Shown here one piece after another: positions 33,900 to 45,768 of a stretch of 64,000 nt of DNA; position 1 is the stretch's first letter; each line of letters starts with the position of its first letter. Position numbers and translations under genes: made by a program. The notes beneath the pieces were generated by a model. That model saw only the letters and a program-made list of their open reading frames with translations, did no database searches and was not told where the DNA came from. The stretch lies in the NCBI GenBank assembly GCA_014529385.2, contig CM043971.1, forward strand, positions 83,249,340 to 83,313,339, read 5' to 3'. The DNA comes from Adiantum capillus-veneris (lineage: Eukaryota; Streptophyta; Polypodiopsida; Polypodiales; Pteridaceae).

Positions 33900-34870
33900 C
33901 AAAAGTTGATCAAAATGTTGTCAAAAAATTTGATACAACAAACCTAACCATTACATGAAAAATGAGCATAAATTGATCAAATTAGCTCCAAACTTAACAA
34001 AACTTTGCTAGTGTGTCTAGCACATCTACAAGCACTAGGTCTAACTGGTGCAGGTCAATCCTAGGCCAGATGTACCCCATGGTGGAACACATTTTGGAAT
34101 GATCTTTGCACTATCCGGTTTAGCATGATCAAAGGATGCTATGGGTGAAATTTTTTGTGATTTGGATCATTTGTTGGGATCCTAAGCTAAATTGTACAAA
34201 TTTTCCATAGACTTGGAGAATTCCGGGACTTTCATTGGGATTTTGATGTTCAAATGGATTGAGGACTTGGGTTAGGCGTTAAATAGTGGGTCATGATGGC
34301 TTAGTCCTTGTCTTGAAATTTGAAAAGGCTATATGGATTTTAATCCATGTTGGGAGTTTGGGCTAAGACTTGATGCATTGCGATCCATACCCCCCAACAT
34401 CCTAAAACATGATTAAAAGTCACCATGGATATCATTAGAACCAAAAATCCTAAATTCTCAGAATTTATATTTGCAAATGGTCATTTTGACATAGGCCATG
34501 AAAAAATGGTACAAACCACAAAAGTTGATTACCAAAGTCTTAGGGGACTTGTCTAGATGCTTTCCCACAAGTTTGGTGAAAATTGGGCTCTTAACATGGA
34601 TCGCAATCCATGTACCCTAGGTGCATAGTTGGCAAATTTTGGGTCCCAAGTGTGGAAATCATCAAGTCATGGGGATTGAGCAAGATTCATCAAGATTCCA
34701 AGAGATTTTCAACTTTAGAGTGTCAAGGTGCCAAAAGTTAAGGTTTTGGGGAGGAGAAGCCTTAAAGTGGAAATTAAACACATGGTATGCTTTAAAGGTC
34801 AAAGTCTAACCAAACAATACATGGAAAAAGTGTACAATTTGATAGCAAGGTCATGAGGGTCAATCAGACC
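33900..34870 (-). repeat. imperfect tandem array, about 265-bp unit with palindromic core
   Basis: Cores lie near 34070 (GATGTACCCCATGGTGG), 34338 (TGGATTTTAATCCATG) and 34600 (CATGGATCGCAATCCATGTA), about 265 bp apart. Flanking text such as a TGGGCTAAG/TTGGGCTCTTAA-like run and GATTTGGATC is shared loosely. The layout resembles the 273-bp array at 3.7-5.3 kb. Confidence 0.5.
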
Positions 34871-34877
34871 TTATCAT

Positions 34878-35790
34878 GTGCATACCTTCTAAAGACCCGC
34901 ATGCCTCATTCCTTGGATAAAGTTCAACATCAACCGTGCTTGCGTAGGTAGTTCCTCTCTCGGACAAAACTTGACATATCTCTTGAGCCATAATGTCGTG
35001 TTGCGTACTGATTGACCCTCTTTCTGTTTGAGTCTGTGGATTTTTGAGACCGTACTCTGTGCATTCCTTTTTGTGTTAATTCTTTGATGAGTTCCTCAAA
35101 TAGATCGTCTAAAGTCTCAAAAATGCATCTTTCCATTGAGCCAAACCATGTAGGCACGTCATCTTCCAGAGTTAGTCCAAGTCCCGCAAACTGTGTCACA
35201 AAATCCAAAACTTCCTCTGCTCTAGTTAATCTTTTGAAAGCTACTACGTGATCTCTTGGATTTTTATCTTCGGATTATTTCTTGTTTATCCATTTTTGTA
35301 CTTAGGATGGTCTAACTAACCGATTGTCTACAAGTCTAACCATAGACTCTCCCAATCCTTCTCTAGATTCAGGCCTTTTACTATGCCTAGGTTCTTCTTT
35401 GAAGGTATTGATTGTTCTGTTGGAGATTGGTCTATTAGTTGAGGAAGCACATTTCCCATCTCTGTGATCATTCATCTCTCGTTATTGCTCTTGGAGGGAA
35501 TCGAGGTGGCTCCCTCTTTGGATTTTTTTAGGGATTATCGTGTTTGGTGGAGCTATTTGTGGACCTTCATTTACCAAATATCCACCTATTTCTAATGCAC
35601 TCTAAGGATTTTTACTTTCTACAGCTCTATATTCTCGTCCATACTTGTCAAAAAATATAGATCTCCATCGATAGCTGACTCTGTATGCATAGACATATAA
35701 GAGATCATAATCCATCAGCTCTCTTGGGTTTGGCTCTGAGCACTCCGCCAATGTATATATACACTCCTTCACTCTCATGATCTATCATCC
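34878..35790 (-). pseudogene. Ty3-type gag relic
   Basis: The minus-strand frame reads ECIYTLAECSEPNPRELMDY, WRSIFFDKYGREYRAVES, then a linker with stops, then NPRDHVVAFKRLTRAEEVLD, VPTWFGSMERCIFETLDDLF. After a frame slip near 35060 it continues KQKEGQSVRNTTLWLKRYVK and ARLMLNFIQGMRHAG. Trp-Phe followed by F-ELIKE and a QKEGQSV-type block is the retrotransposon gag capsid pattern. Several TAA/TAG stops. No zinc knuckle or pol follows; array sequence takes their place. Confidence 0.65.
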
Positions 35791-35799
35791 AAACTCTCT

Positions 35800-36470
35800 C
35801 AATAAAATTGGTCTTCATTGAGTGCAAGTTTGGAAGATCCATTATGGATGGATGCTCTTCTATCTATGGGATCCCGAAGCTTGTATAAGCTGAGTTTGAA
35901 TCTAAAGAAGAAATGATCTTTGGGCTTAACATCTCTAGCTTGATGAAAGAAGACTATACCAATGTGTTCAAGTGCTTTGGTTAGGAAAAAGTCGAAACTA
36001 TGTCCAAAACCGCGATCATTTTCTCACAATTCTCTCAAATTGTCACTTTTAGAGACCCCTAATTTCCGGAATGACTCGTAGGGTCTTTGATTGTTGTTCA
36101 TGAGCACCATTAAATTCTATAGAGCTACTCTGGAGCTTTGTTTTGATAAAAAAAGTTTTTGAATATGATATCGTGAGCTCAAGTTATGGCCGAAACAATC
36201 AACCTGTGCCTGGAGACTTCATACGCATATGATTTTTATTGACTCAAAATTGCTTCAAAATTTAACTTTAGACTCTCCTTGATGTACTCTAACCACTCCA
36301 AGTCTTAGTTTGTGATTTTGACACTTTTAGACAGGTTTACCATTCCTTTTTCTATCGTGTTGCTTGCAAACTGCCTTGGGAGGTTAAGCCAAAAGTGATC
36401 CAAATTGAATGAAATTTGGTCTCTATGCCTATCTTGTGATGGAAAACACTTTTTAAATCTCATATGAAAG
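35800..36470. other. no recognised gene; probable retrotransposon leader
   Basis: Sequence upstream (on the minus strand) of the gag relic. It contains TTTGATAAAAAAAG and CAAATTGAATGAAATTTGG, phrases similar in style to the tandem units at 3.7-5.3 kb. No convincing ORF. Confidence 0.35.
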
Positions 36471-36744
36471 TGTTGGATTCTAGTACTCGGACCTTACTCA
36501 ACCTGGCTAGGGCTGAGCTTGAGGTGGGAACCCGGCCCAAGCTTGAGGTGCTTGTCGTGCTTGCTGACTAAGGTGCTTGAGGTTCTTGTTGTGCTTGCTA
36601 ACTAAGGTGCTTGAGGTGCTTGTCATGCTTGATGATTAAGGTGCTTGAGGGGCTTCATGACTAAGGTGCTCAAGGGGTGAGGTGCTCCAAAGTCAACATG
36701 ATCCCTACAAGAAGCAGGGTGAGCCCTAAAGCTGGGGGCATGAG

Positions 36745-36777
<33 letters not shown>

Positions 36778-37917
36778 TCAAGGCAAGCCCAAGGCCTAAG
36801 AGGCAACAAGGACACACGTTAAGCACCTACACATGGTGTCCTCATGTAGTGCCTAAAGTCTATTGGTTGACCTCTAAAGGGGTCCAATGATAATTTAGTT
36901 TATTTAGTTAATTGTTTAACCATTATTCAAGCCCTCTCTCTCAAAGGGGTATGAAGGACACTTGTCTTTATGCTACCCTTGTTTCTGGATATGCATAAAG
37001 CATGTGACTGAGGAGGTCCAATCATCTCCAAGCTAGAGCTAGAAGAGGGGGTCGACCGAAGAAAGAAGGGGGGGGTGCTTGATCACATACCCTCTCTCAT
37101 TCACTCACACACACACTCTCATTCTCATAGTGTGGTGTGCAAGAACACCATCTCCTTCTCCAAGCTTGAGAAGTTGAGAGCCTACACCAACAACTCTTGG
37201 CTATGGAATGAAAATCCAAACAAGATCCATGCTTCAATGCTATGCTAGCCATCTTCTTCATCTCCATTACTATGCTACTATGCTATGCTAAGCCATATGA
37301 ATAATGGCATGAGAGGACACTACTTATTTCTCGTGTGTTACTTCTTCTTCCTCTTACCTACCCTCATTCCTTGCTAGCTCTCTCCACCTTCAAAGGTGTT
37401 TGAGGTCTTGGGACGACTGAGGCCAGGGACAAGTTAATGCTTTGGTAAGATAGTTAAGGGAATAAAATTGGTGCATGAAACTTTCCATCTTTATTGCACC
37501 AATGAGGTCTCAAGGAACACAAATCTTGTATTGTACCAAGTATCTCCATATGGAAGAATCTATATTACAAAAGCCTTTTGGAGGGGGGACCGTGTCTCCA
37601 AGTAAATCCGGTCCTCAACTGTTACCAATTTCTCTAGTCCTTTCTCTCGTTCATGCCAAGAAAATAGGGTGTAATGTTCATTTTGCTACTTTTAATCAAG
37701 TACTCTTCTTATGCTCCTTAAAGAACCCTCTTAAAGGAATCTTCGCTATAGTTATTTAAGTTTTGCTACTATCCATGTCATAGTCATATTCCATTACATT
37801 GGTATTATAGCTATTGGTTTTTCTTTTCTTCCTTAAGGAGAGAGTTATTGAAGTTGTCTATAGTCATAGTCATATTAATTTTTGCCACTATCCATGTCAT
37901 AGTCATATTCCATTACA
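36471..37917 (+). repeat. 5' LTR of a Ty3-type element (family shared with 53.0-53.65 kb)
   Basis: Tentative start TGTTGGATTCTAG; end CCATTACA next to a primer-binding site. It contains a short tandem run of AAGGTGCTTGAGG-type units (36540-36670) and a (CA)n tract at 36750-36778. The 3' third matches the minus strand of 53.02-53.65 kb (CATGAAGCTTTCATC-like, GCCTTTTGGAGGGGGGACCG). The segment holding the LTR end and primer site is duplicated once in tandem (about 37770-37870 and 37888-37985). The start is uncertain. Confidence 0.6.
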
Positions 37918-37918
37918 T

Positions 37919-37930
37919 TGGTATTAGAGC
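37919..37930 (+). promoter_or_regulatory. primer-binding site (initiator tRNA-Met type)
   Basis: TGGTATTAGAGC, one mismatch from the common plant TGGTATCAGAGC. A second, weaker copy (TGGTATTATAGC) lies at about 37800 in the duplicated block. Confidence 0.65.
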
Positions 37931-38289
37931 TATTGGTTTCGCTTTTCTTCCTTAAGAAGAGAGGTCCTTAAGTTGTCTATAAAAGGTTGGACTTGTTCAT
38001 TGCAAGAAGGTAAGTGGGACTGGGATCTATTATGTTGGTTGAAAAAGACTTAATTGGAGGTACGTTGGGAGCTATAGACTTAATAATGGAGTCCCTCTCG
38101 GGAGTTGCCTTTGTCTTATCCATTATAGAGCTACCACGCAATGTTATACCCTCTCCACTACTCTTTGCAATCAATAGTCTCTAAACCACCGGTGTGGTTG
38201 CTTGAGAGCTAATTTTCAAAGGTAAATAAGAGTAGAAACTAAGTTTTTTGACCAAAGCACAAAGTAGCATATACATAAGTTTAGTTAGC

Positions 38290-39690
38290 ATGGCTCACAG
38301 TAATAAAGAGGGTAGAATGAATATTGACAACTTTGATTTCACATGGTGCGACTATGCCCCAATGTTTGTGAACTATCTTGCTACTAGGTTTCAACAAGCT
38401 ATGGGCAACCCTGCTTTGCAAGCCAAAGTTACTCAACAACTTTGTGATTATAGGATTTTACTATCTCTCCAAGAAGAGAGAGATCTTAGGAAGCCTCTTG
38501 TTGAGACTTCCAAAAGAAGACTCTCTCTGATAATAGAAGAGGAGGAATCCAATGAACGAGAAATAAGTGAATCTCCAAAGAGTCCTCTGAAGATGTGTCT
38601 CCACAAAGACAGTGGTCTCAATGATCCCTAACTCCTACCAAGAAGAAAAGATCACCCTATAGTCCTTCTCCTCATTGTCACTCCAAAAGGGAAGAGAGGA
38701 AACAAAGGAAGAAAAAGGAAAGAAAGAGGTCACCCTCTTCTCCTTCTTCTTCACCTTCCTCCTGTTCTGGCAAAATCAACGGCTATTCTCCTAGAGAATA
38801 CAAGAGGAGAGGACATCACAAATAATATGCTTCTTGGAAAAGGTCCTACAAGCTAAAGAAGTTCAAAGAGGGAGGAAAGAGTATCTCTTTTCTCACCTAT
38901 GATGGCACCTTTGGTACTAGAGACAAAGTATTTGGCCTTCATCCAACAATTTGACATGGCCTTTGGAGATGAGGGCCCAAATATAAATTGACAAATGAGA
39001 CTTTTTCATCTCTCCTCTCCAACATGAGGATGTTATCCTAGGGGCACCATGGTTCAACTGCATGGCTGCCAACATGAAGTTCCCTGAAAGGAGAATCTAC
39101 GTCACCTACAGAAAAAGAACATGTATATAGATGCTAATGAGTCTAGTCATACTATACCACTTGTAAATTCCCATGCTTTTGATAAGTCAATGAAAAGCTC
39201 GGTTTCCTCGTACATGTTTTTTTGTCAAAGAGTCTCTAAATGATGCTAATGTTTTAACAGAACAAAGTGATAGGAATCAAGAAGAATTAGAATTGTCTAA
39301 TTTTTTAAATTGATTCCAAGATGTATTTATTGATGACATCCCTATGGAGTTACCTCCAATACGAGGAGATGATGACCATATGATAGAGCTTCTACCCGAG
39401 AACTGAGCGCCTAATAAACCTCCTTATAGAGTTTCTCGAGCTCAACAAGAGAAGATTATGAGGCAAGTGCATGAGATGGTAGACAAGGGGATGGTGAGGC
39501 CTAGATCCTCTCCCTTTTGTTCTCCAATCCTTTTAATACAAAAGAAAGATGACACTTATCGCATGTGTGTGGAATATCGAGCACTATCAAAAACAAATTA
39601 CCCGTGCTACAGGTAGAAGACATGTTTGATAAGCTACAAGGTTCAACCTACTTTAGTAGGATTGACCTTAAAAGTGGCTATCATCAAATA
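38290..39690 (+). pseudogene. truncated Ty3 gag-pol, same family as the 60-64 kb copy
   Basis: The start matches the 60243 copy: NIDNFDFTW, then RFQQAMGNPALQAKV against RLQQAMGNPSLQSEV. The Ser/Lys-rich stretch follows (38640-38800), then KKFKEGGKSISFLTYDGTFG (about 38855-38915). Most of the capsid and zinc-knuckle region is then missing: about 38990 jumps to the protease-linker text (GAPWF / NMKFPERRI, 39030-39100). The RT start (EEIMRQVHE-like, then YRMCVEY) ends near 39690 inside the first RT motif (IDLKSGYHQIR), where the unrelated dispersed repeat begins. Frameshifts are many. It is useful as an alignment partner for dating the decay of the downstream copy. Confidence 0.7.
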
Positions 39691-40260
39691 AGGGAGGATT
39701 TTATTATTTGTTGCGAGCTTTCATTTTTGAGATTTTGCAATTGAAACTTTATTTTCGAGCTTTTTAACACTCGCATTACACCAAGGATATCTTCAAACAT
39801 CATTGTGGCATGAAAAAAGTCTACACCGGATTATGCATTCCTTCAATTACTAGACAATTAAATGTGACATGCATGCATGTTGATGCTTGAGTAAATGTAA
39901 GCTTAAGCACTCTCTTATTAGACAAAAATGTAACATTAATAAAAGAGCCATTTGTAATTATATTTGAGTGAATTTCCCACTATGAAGAATACCAAACAAC
40001 ACATGTAGCGTCAAAGTAACCTACTAAGTCAACTCCAGTAGACCCAAAACCAAACTAGATTTCGAGTAGTAGTGTGACTTGCATATCCTACTACATAGTA
40101 AACCTCCAATTACATAATCTAGTCAAACAATTACCAAAATGCCATGTCCAATTCCTTTGGCCACCATGTACACAAAACACACAAATCAAAACATCAAAAT
40201 GCAATGTCTAGAGAGTATTGACTCAAGAAACCTCAAACCAGACTAAATTCCAAGTGGTAG
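39690..40260. repeat. dispersed repeat, second copy of 2810-3540
   Basis: It begins exactly where the Ty3 RT is cut. GAGCTTTCATTTTTGAG and TTTTCGAGCTTTTTAACAC match the start of the 2810 copy. The methylase-like exon of that copy is not present here. Confidence 0.5.
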
Positions 40261-40278
40261 AATGACATGCATCTCATA

Positions 40279-40280
<2 letters not shown>

Positions 40281-40373
<93 letters not shown>
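40281..40373. repeat. (CT)n(CA)n microsatellite
   Basis: About 48 bp of CT repeat followed by about 45 bp of CA repeat. The flanking ORF is an artefact of the repeat. Confidence 0.95.
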
Positions 40374-40375
<2 letters not shown>

Positions 40376-40379
40376 GTAT

Positions 40380-42290
40380 TTCCTTCCTCTCTTGTCAAGC
40401 ACATTATGGTAGAATATGGATTGTACTTTTTAATCCCTTAAAATCTCTTCTGGGGTATCCTAACACTAGTCCTCTAAATAATCAGCCACTTTTGTGGCTT
40501 TTTGAGACTTTTGTAAAAAAATTCTCAACACTATGTTAGTTATCTAAATAGAAAATGGTTTCATGGAATTATGACTAGCACTTAATATGAGTTGATAAAA
40601 AATAGTACATAGCGAAATGAAGGTCTAAAGGTGTCTTTCCAATGCCATCTTCTACAACTAATTTGTGTGAATAAATTAAAGAATTTCTATTTTCTTTTGA
40701 AATTAAATCAAATCATTGTGAATCAAGCCCAAACTTCTTTGAAAAATCCCTCAATAGATATGTGATAGATGTACCAAGATTTTTTAACCCATATACAAAG
40801 ACTGCCCAATTTTTTACTTCTCCAAGTTAGGTGTTGAAGTGCAGTTTTACGTAAATTTACTATTTTTAGAAAAGTAAATTTTTTTATTTTTGCGTTTTTC
40901 ACATAAATTGTGTATTTAGAAACCTTTTTTTATATCTTGAACCCATAATTAAGAAGTTACATGAAATTTTGATGTCATATACAAAAGTTATGTTTCATTT
41001 ACTAGAATCCTGATGTGAGCCATTTTTGTGGCTTTAGCCAGTTTTGTGGCTCATTACAAGTCTAGTGCTAATGGAAGTATTGATGGATCCTCCTTGAAAG
41101 TTGCTACATATTTTTAATATTTTCAATATGATTGATCAATTTTATAGCTATTAGCACATTATATATGTCTAGCCGGCTATTATTTTCATCTATTCTATCA
41201 AACACTACAATTGACCACCTCTAATGACTTCCCATTAGCTCACTTTCCTTGGTATTTTCTCCCTTGTTTCATGACTCAATAAAAAACTACCCTTGTTTGC
41301 ACTTTGAACCTAGTAATTAGAGCACCATCCATCCAATGGCTTAGATTACCATCTTAGCCCTGCCCATTACACCATCTGGAAGCTCCATCCATTTTCAAAC
41401 TTTTCTTGACATCCTTTCTTGAAATTGGTGTAGAGGTACCAAGTGATTTTAAGTAAAACAAATAGGTTCATTAATTTTAGAACAAAAAGGGAAGAGCAAG
41501 AGGTTGACAATACAAAAGAATATGGGAAACGTCCAGATGGAGACCATGCCCTCGCTTTCTCTCACTTTTCAATTTACTAGGGGTGTAAAATTTCTTCTAG
41601 ATGGGATGGAAGGAGAAACATAAATAGAAGATAATATATGCAATGTTTATTAAGTAAATAGTTTTGTTGGGATTTCAAAAATAGCAAAATTTGACATACA
41701 TAGAGCACTATAGAACAAAATAAATTTTGAACCGTATAAGTGTCAAGATGAATTGCTCTTTTGTATTCAAATTTCACATAATTCCATGCCTTCTACTTGC
41801 AAGTATAGGTGATTGCTTCTTGAGGCAAATGATGGCTTATGCTTCTCATCTCTGTCAAGCATTCCTTAAAATTTGAGCATGACAATATCTGTTGTTCATC
41901 TCCTATTAATATAGATTCAAATAGGCATGAAATTCATGGACTTTATTTTAATGCTAATAGTATCCAAGCGACCTTGGCTCTACTACTCTGATTCCCTTGT
42001 ATATGGTCACAAATCCCATACATCACAGATTATTAGCACTCTCTTTCAAGGAAGTGGTGAGGTAAGTTCAGGTGCCCTTTTGCCAATAATTCCCAACCGG
42101 TCAAACTTGCTATATTGGGCCCGGGATGAAGTTGGGACAGTGCACACATGCATGAAGCAGTTGTATCCTCTACCTCCAGCTTCTAATAGGGATACCAGTG
42201 AGCAGCTTCTACACCAACAATCTTCAATAATAGCATTCATAGGTCGAGGGATCCTCTGTCCGTGTGTCGAGAAGGCAACCCGCCAAACCA
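40380..42290. other. AT-rich sequence, no supported gene
   Basis: A plus frame around 41927-42290 is open (LPIIPNRSNLLYWARDEVG, GRGILCPCVEKATRQ) and could be a fragment of a real protein, but I recognise no domain. The rest has only short ORFs. Confidence 0.35.
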
Positions 42291-42292
42291 TC

Positions 42293-42399
<107 letters not shown>

Positions 42400-43610
42400 C
42401 TTCATCAATGTTTTTACGTATGTAGTCAGATAGTGTTATGTAGAGTCAGTGCAAATAATATCCTTCACAAAAATAGGAAATATTGAAACAATCAATGATT
42501 TGGTAATGAAGAAAAAAATTTCCAAGATGAATTCCACTAAAAAAGTACCAAAAGCATCAGATAAAATCCATGGGTTCTCATAATCCTTTTGATTACATCT
42601 TAAGTGGTCAACAAAAGAAACATATACCATTATAAGGAGTATCATTGGCAAGCATTGAGATGACGTCAACAAGAAACTTATAGAAACTAGCATTTAAAGC
42701 ATGTAACACAAAATGTAAGGACAATCATCAAACACTTTCAGGATCATATTTTAAAGTTTGCATGTAGATTTAAAGCTAATAGTTAGAAAACAGACCATAG
42801 GGAAACTGCAAACATGCCACAAAGAGACCCATCCAAAGAGCCTTTAAGTACTTTAGCTTGACAACATCACCATCATGAGCTTGTCTATGGTAGCTAGAGG
42901 TGGAGCTACCATGACTAATGGTGTAATGGTGCAACTATATGAAGCTACACTGATTATATTAGGGTTATGCTTGTAGAAAAAAGTTTAAAGTGTGTCTCTT
43001 GTTGTGCATTGATAGAAACATATAAGATTTTCTTAAAATAAGGGCCGCCACCAACCACAACACGTGTATGGAGGAGGGATGCGAGTAGACATGCAAAGGG
43101 GAAGTGGTTGCATGGGGGAGGGTGTGTTGCCTTCAAACGTGACCGAGTAAGGCTAGGAGGGGGGGGCTTTGTGGAGGGTAATGCAAGGAGTTCGAACCGG
43201 CTGAGGGATGCGTGATGAAATGGTAATTCAACGTCATCATGAGGAGATGTATCATGTCAATCGCTTCATCCTACACGCCTACTTATGTAATCGATGCCCG
43301 ATAAATAGCCATTGCATTAATTCTAACACACCTTCTTGTGTCAGGTGCTTGTCCAACTGGACTAGCCTCAAGCCCATTAATCTAGATGGATGATCTTGAA
43401 GCCTATGAGAATTGTCTTTTTCATGTTGCTTCTACTATAGCCCTTACAGAGGAGGAAGAACGGGCTTCTATGGGACACCTCCTGCCCCTACATGTGCCTC
43501 CATGCAGCAGTCCATGTGTGCGTGAATGAGACTACTCATGGCGGTTGCAGAGGTAGGTTGTACTAGGCTTGCAACTTCTTTGTACAATTAGGTGTGATGC
43601 AGATCAACAA
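42400..43610. other. no supported gene
   Basis: A short Cys-rich plus frame (43208-43390: CNRCPINSHCINSN, SCVRCLSNW) is followed in another frame by MDDLEAYENCLFHVAST (about 43387). It may be a decayed coding fragment, but no family is recognised. Confidence 0.3.
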
Positions 43611-43612
43611 CC

Positions 43613-43734
<122 letters not shown>

Positions 43735-43789
43735 CCCCCCACCCCCCCGTGCCTGCACAATGTGAGGAGCACACACATGCACGCTCTTC

Positions 43790-44256
43790 CTCTTGGCTTG
43801 GAGGGCACATAGTTGGCAGCTGACACAGGATTTCTTTGACCTTGTCAAAAGATTCTTGGGCATATTCATTCCATTCAAAGCCATGCACCTATTCATACCT
43901 CTTTTGGAGAGGATGCACATATTGTGACAACATCGAGAAGAATGTGACAAGTAATTTAGCTTATGCATAAAGGAGTCCAAGTCTTGCACACTAGAGGGGG
44001 GCTCCATCAAGACTAGCACCTTGACCTTTTCCGGATCTGTCTCAATACCATTTTGTGACACCACATGGCCTAGAAACTCCGCTTGAGGTTGTGCTAGCTT
44101 GCACTTCTTAGGATTCAACTGACCTCTTTCTTTGTCAAGTCTTTTAAAACATAGCCGCAACTTTGACAAATGATTCACCCTTGATATATAACATCCAATT
44201 TTATCCATGAAAACTCTAATGAACCTTCCCAAATAGGGACCAAACACCCTATTCAT
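43790..44256 (-). pseudogene. Ty3 reverse transcriptase C-terminal fragment, catalytic site mutated
   Basis: The minus strand reads FIRVFMDKIGCYISRVNHLS, then GQLNPKKCKL, AEFLGHVVSQNGIETDPEKV and the connection segment (SFMHKLNYLS). In this family VFMDD carries two catalytic Asp; here the second is Lys (FMDK). After a frame slip near 43900 the text GFEWNEYAQESFDKVKEIL continues toward RNase H and is cut at the microsatellite. Only palm, thumb and connection remain. Confidence 0.75.
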
Positions 44257-44259
44257 CCA

Positions 44260-44870
44260 GTCTTAGAAGGTGGGGGCTGCACTCTGCGCATTCCTACAAT
44301 GCACCCATATAAGAGCAAAGCAGGTCCGCCACTTGAAGGGGAGGGAGACCATGGAAGGAACAACTACAAGGAGGGCCAAGAGGTCCACTATCAGCATAAG
44401 AGAAGGAGGAGAGGAGTTTGTCCATGGAGGGGGTGAGAGGAGTTGAAACACGAAGTGGGATATACGCTACAGATAACTGTGAGCAAGGCAAAGAAGGTGG
44501 TGCTTCATAGGAGACTGGAGGTGCCAAGAGCTGCAGAAGAGGACCCGAGAGCAGGAAGTTTTGAGGGAGGTTGGAGGGAATGGGCTACCTTTGCAGTCCT
44601 GAAAAAAAGAGATGGAGGAGGGTGCCGTGAAGAAAGGAGTTAGTGGATGGTATGAGAGGAGTCGCCACCTCCATGTTCTGCAACACAAATTGACTCCTAA
44701 GAGCTAGCCAATCACAACCGTTGCATGCGTGCGAGCATGTGTGTTATAAACACACTTAGGAGAAGTGGGAATGTCAAAGGAGGGAGGGGGCATGGTATAT
44801 TCAGGAGAAGCCCATGACTATTGCTATCACCATTGCCATGGAAACTTTTGTTTTAAAAATAATGTTAAAC
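44260..44870. other. no supported gene
   Basis: Overlapping 60-80-codon frames occur on both strands with Ser/Pro-rich or Gly/Glu-rich translations. None has a domain. Confidence 0.3.
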
Positions 44871-44872
44871 AA

Positions 44873-45467
44873 AAAAAAGGGGGGGGGGGGGGGGGGGGGG
44901 TCGGAGCTCCCACATCATCTACGAGGAGGGCTCCAAAGCCTCCCCTTTTTTTTCAAAACCTATTTTGCTAGGAGTTTTTTCTGTCAATGGTTTACATAAT
45001 GATGCCTATGCATGGCTCGTGCCCGATGGAGCAAGCCTCATGGTATCCTAATGCCGGATGGGGCATGCCCCTTGCCTGATGGTATGCGACCCTTGCCTGA
45101 CCATGTTTCATTGCCGACCATGTTTCATAGCTAAGATTTGAAAGGGATAACCACCTTCTCTTATAGCACAATGCAAGACATGTCGAGTTTATGGTTACGT
45201 TTCAAGAAAAATTTATTACATTTCACCCACATTTTCCAAAAATTGCCAAAAAGGGAGAGGTGAAGCTCCCCCAACGTGGATGATGGGGGAGCTCCACCTC
45301 ACCCTTTTTTTTGGATGTTTGAACAACCCAGGTTTCTCATTTAAGTTTTAATTATTTGCATTCCAAATTTAATGATATACATCAAAAAAAGGGGGAGAGG
45401 CAGAGTTCCCCCATCATCCGCGCATGCGTGGATGATGGGGTAGCTCTGTCCCCCCCCCTTTCTTTTT
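44873..45467. repeat. three related small hairpins (foldback repeats)
   Basis: Hairpin 1 (44873-44952) includes a run of about 22 G and GGAGCTCCCACATCATC. Hairpin 2 (45249-45313) has GTGAAGCTCCCCCA and TGGGGGAGCTCCACCT. Hairpin 3 (45383-45467) has GAGTTCCCCCATCATCCGCG around a CGCATGCG centre. All share A-rich and G-rich outer arms and a GAGCTCCCCCATCATC-like core. Confidence 0.65.
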
Positions 45468-45693
45468 GCAAATACGTAAAATTCCACCCAACTCCGCCAT
45501 TTTTTGCAAATCCCTTGATCTTTGCCGAACTTATTTTACTTGTTACATAATATAGAATATTAATTACTATATAATATATAGTACATATCATACTGTACTA
45601 CATAATATTTAAATTAAGGTGAAAATAACTTGATTATCTCTTGTGAGTGGAAGGGAAATCTGCTCTAAAATTGGCCCGTACATGTGATATTTA

Positions 45694-45716
45694 TCTCTCT
45701 CTCTCTCTCTCTCTCT
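45694..45716. repeat. (CT)n tract at the 5' edge of the LINE
   Basis: About 23 bp of CT directly before the apparent LINE start. The 3' edge of the LINE also runs into (CT)n. Confidence 0.85.
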
Positions 45717-45768
45717 CCGAAGTGAACAGGTTCAACAAAATTGATTCTCATCTCCTATTTTACATACA

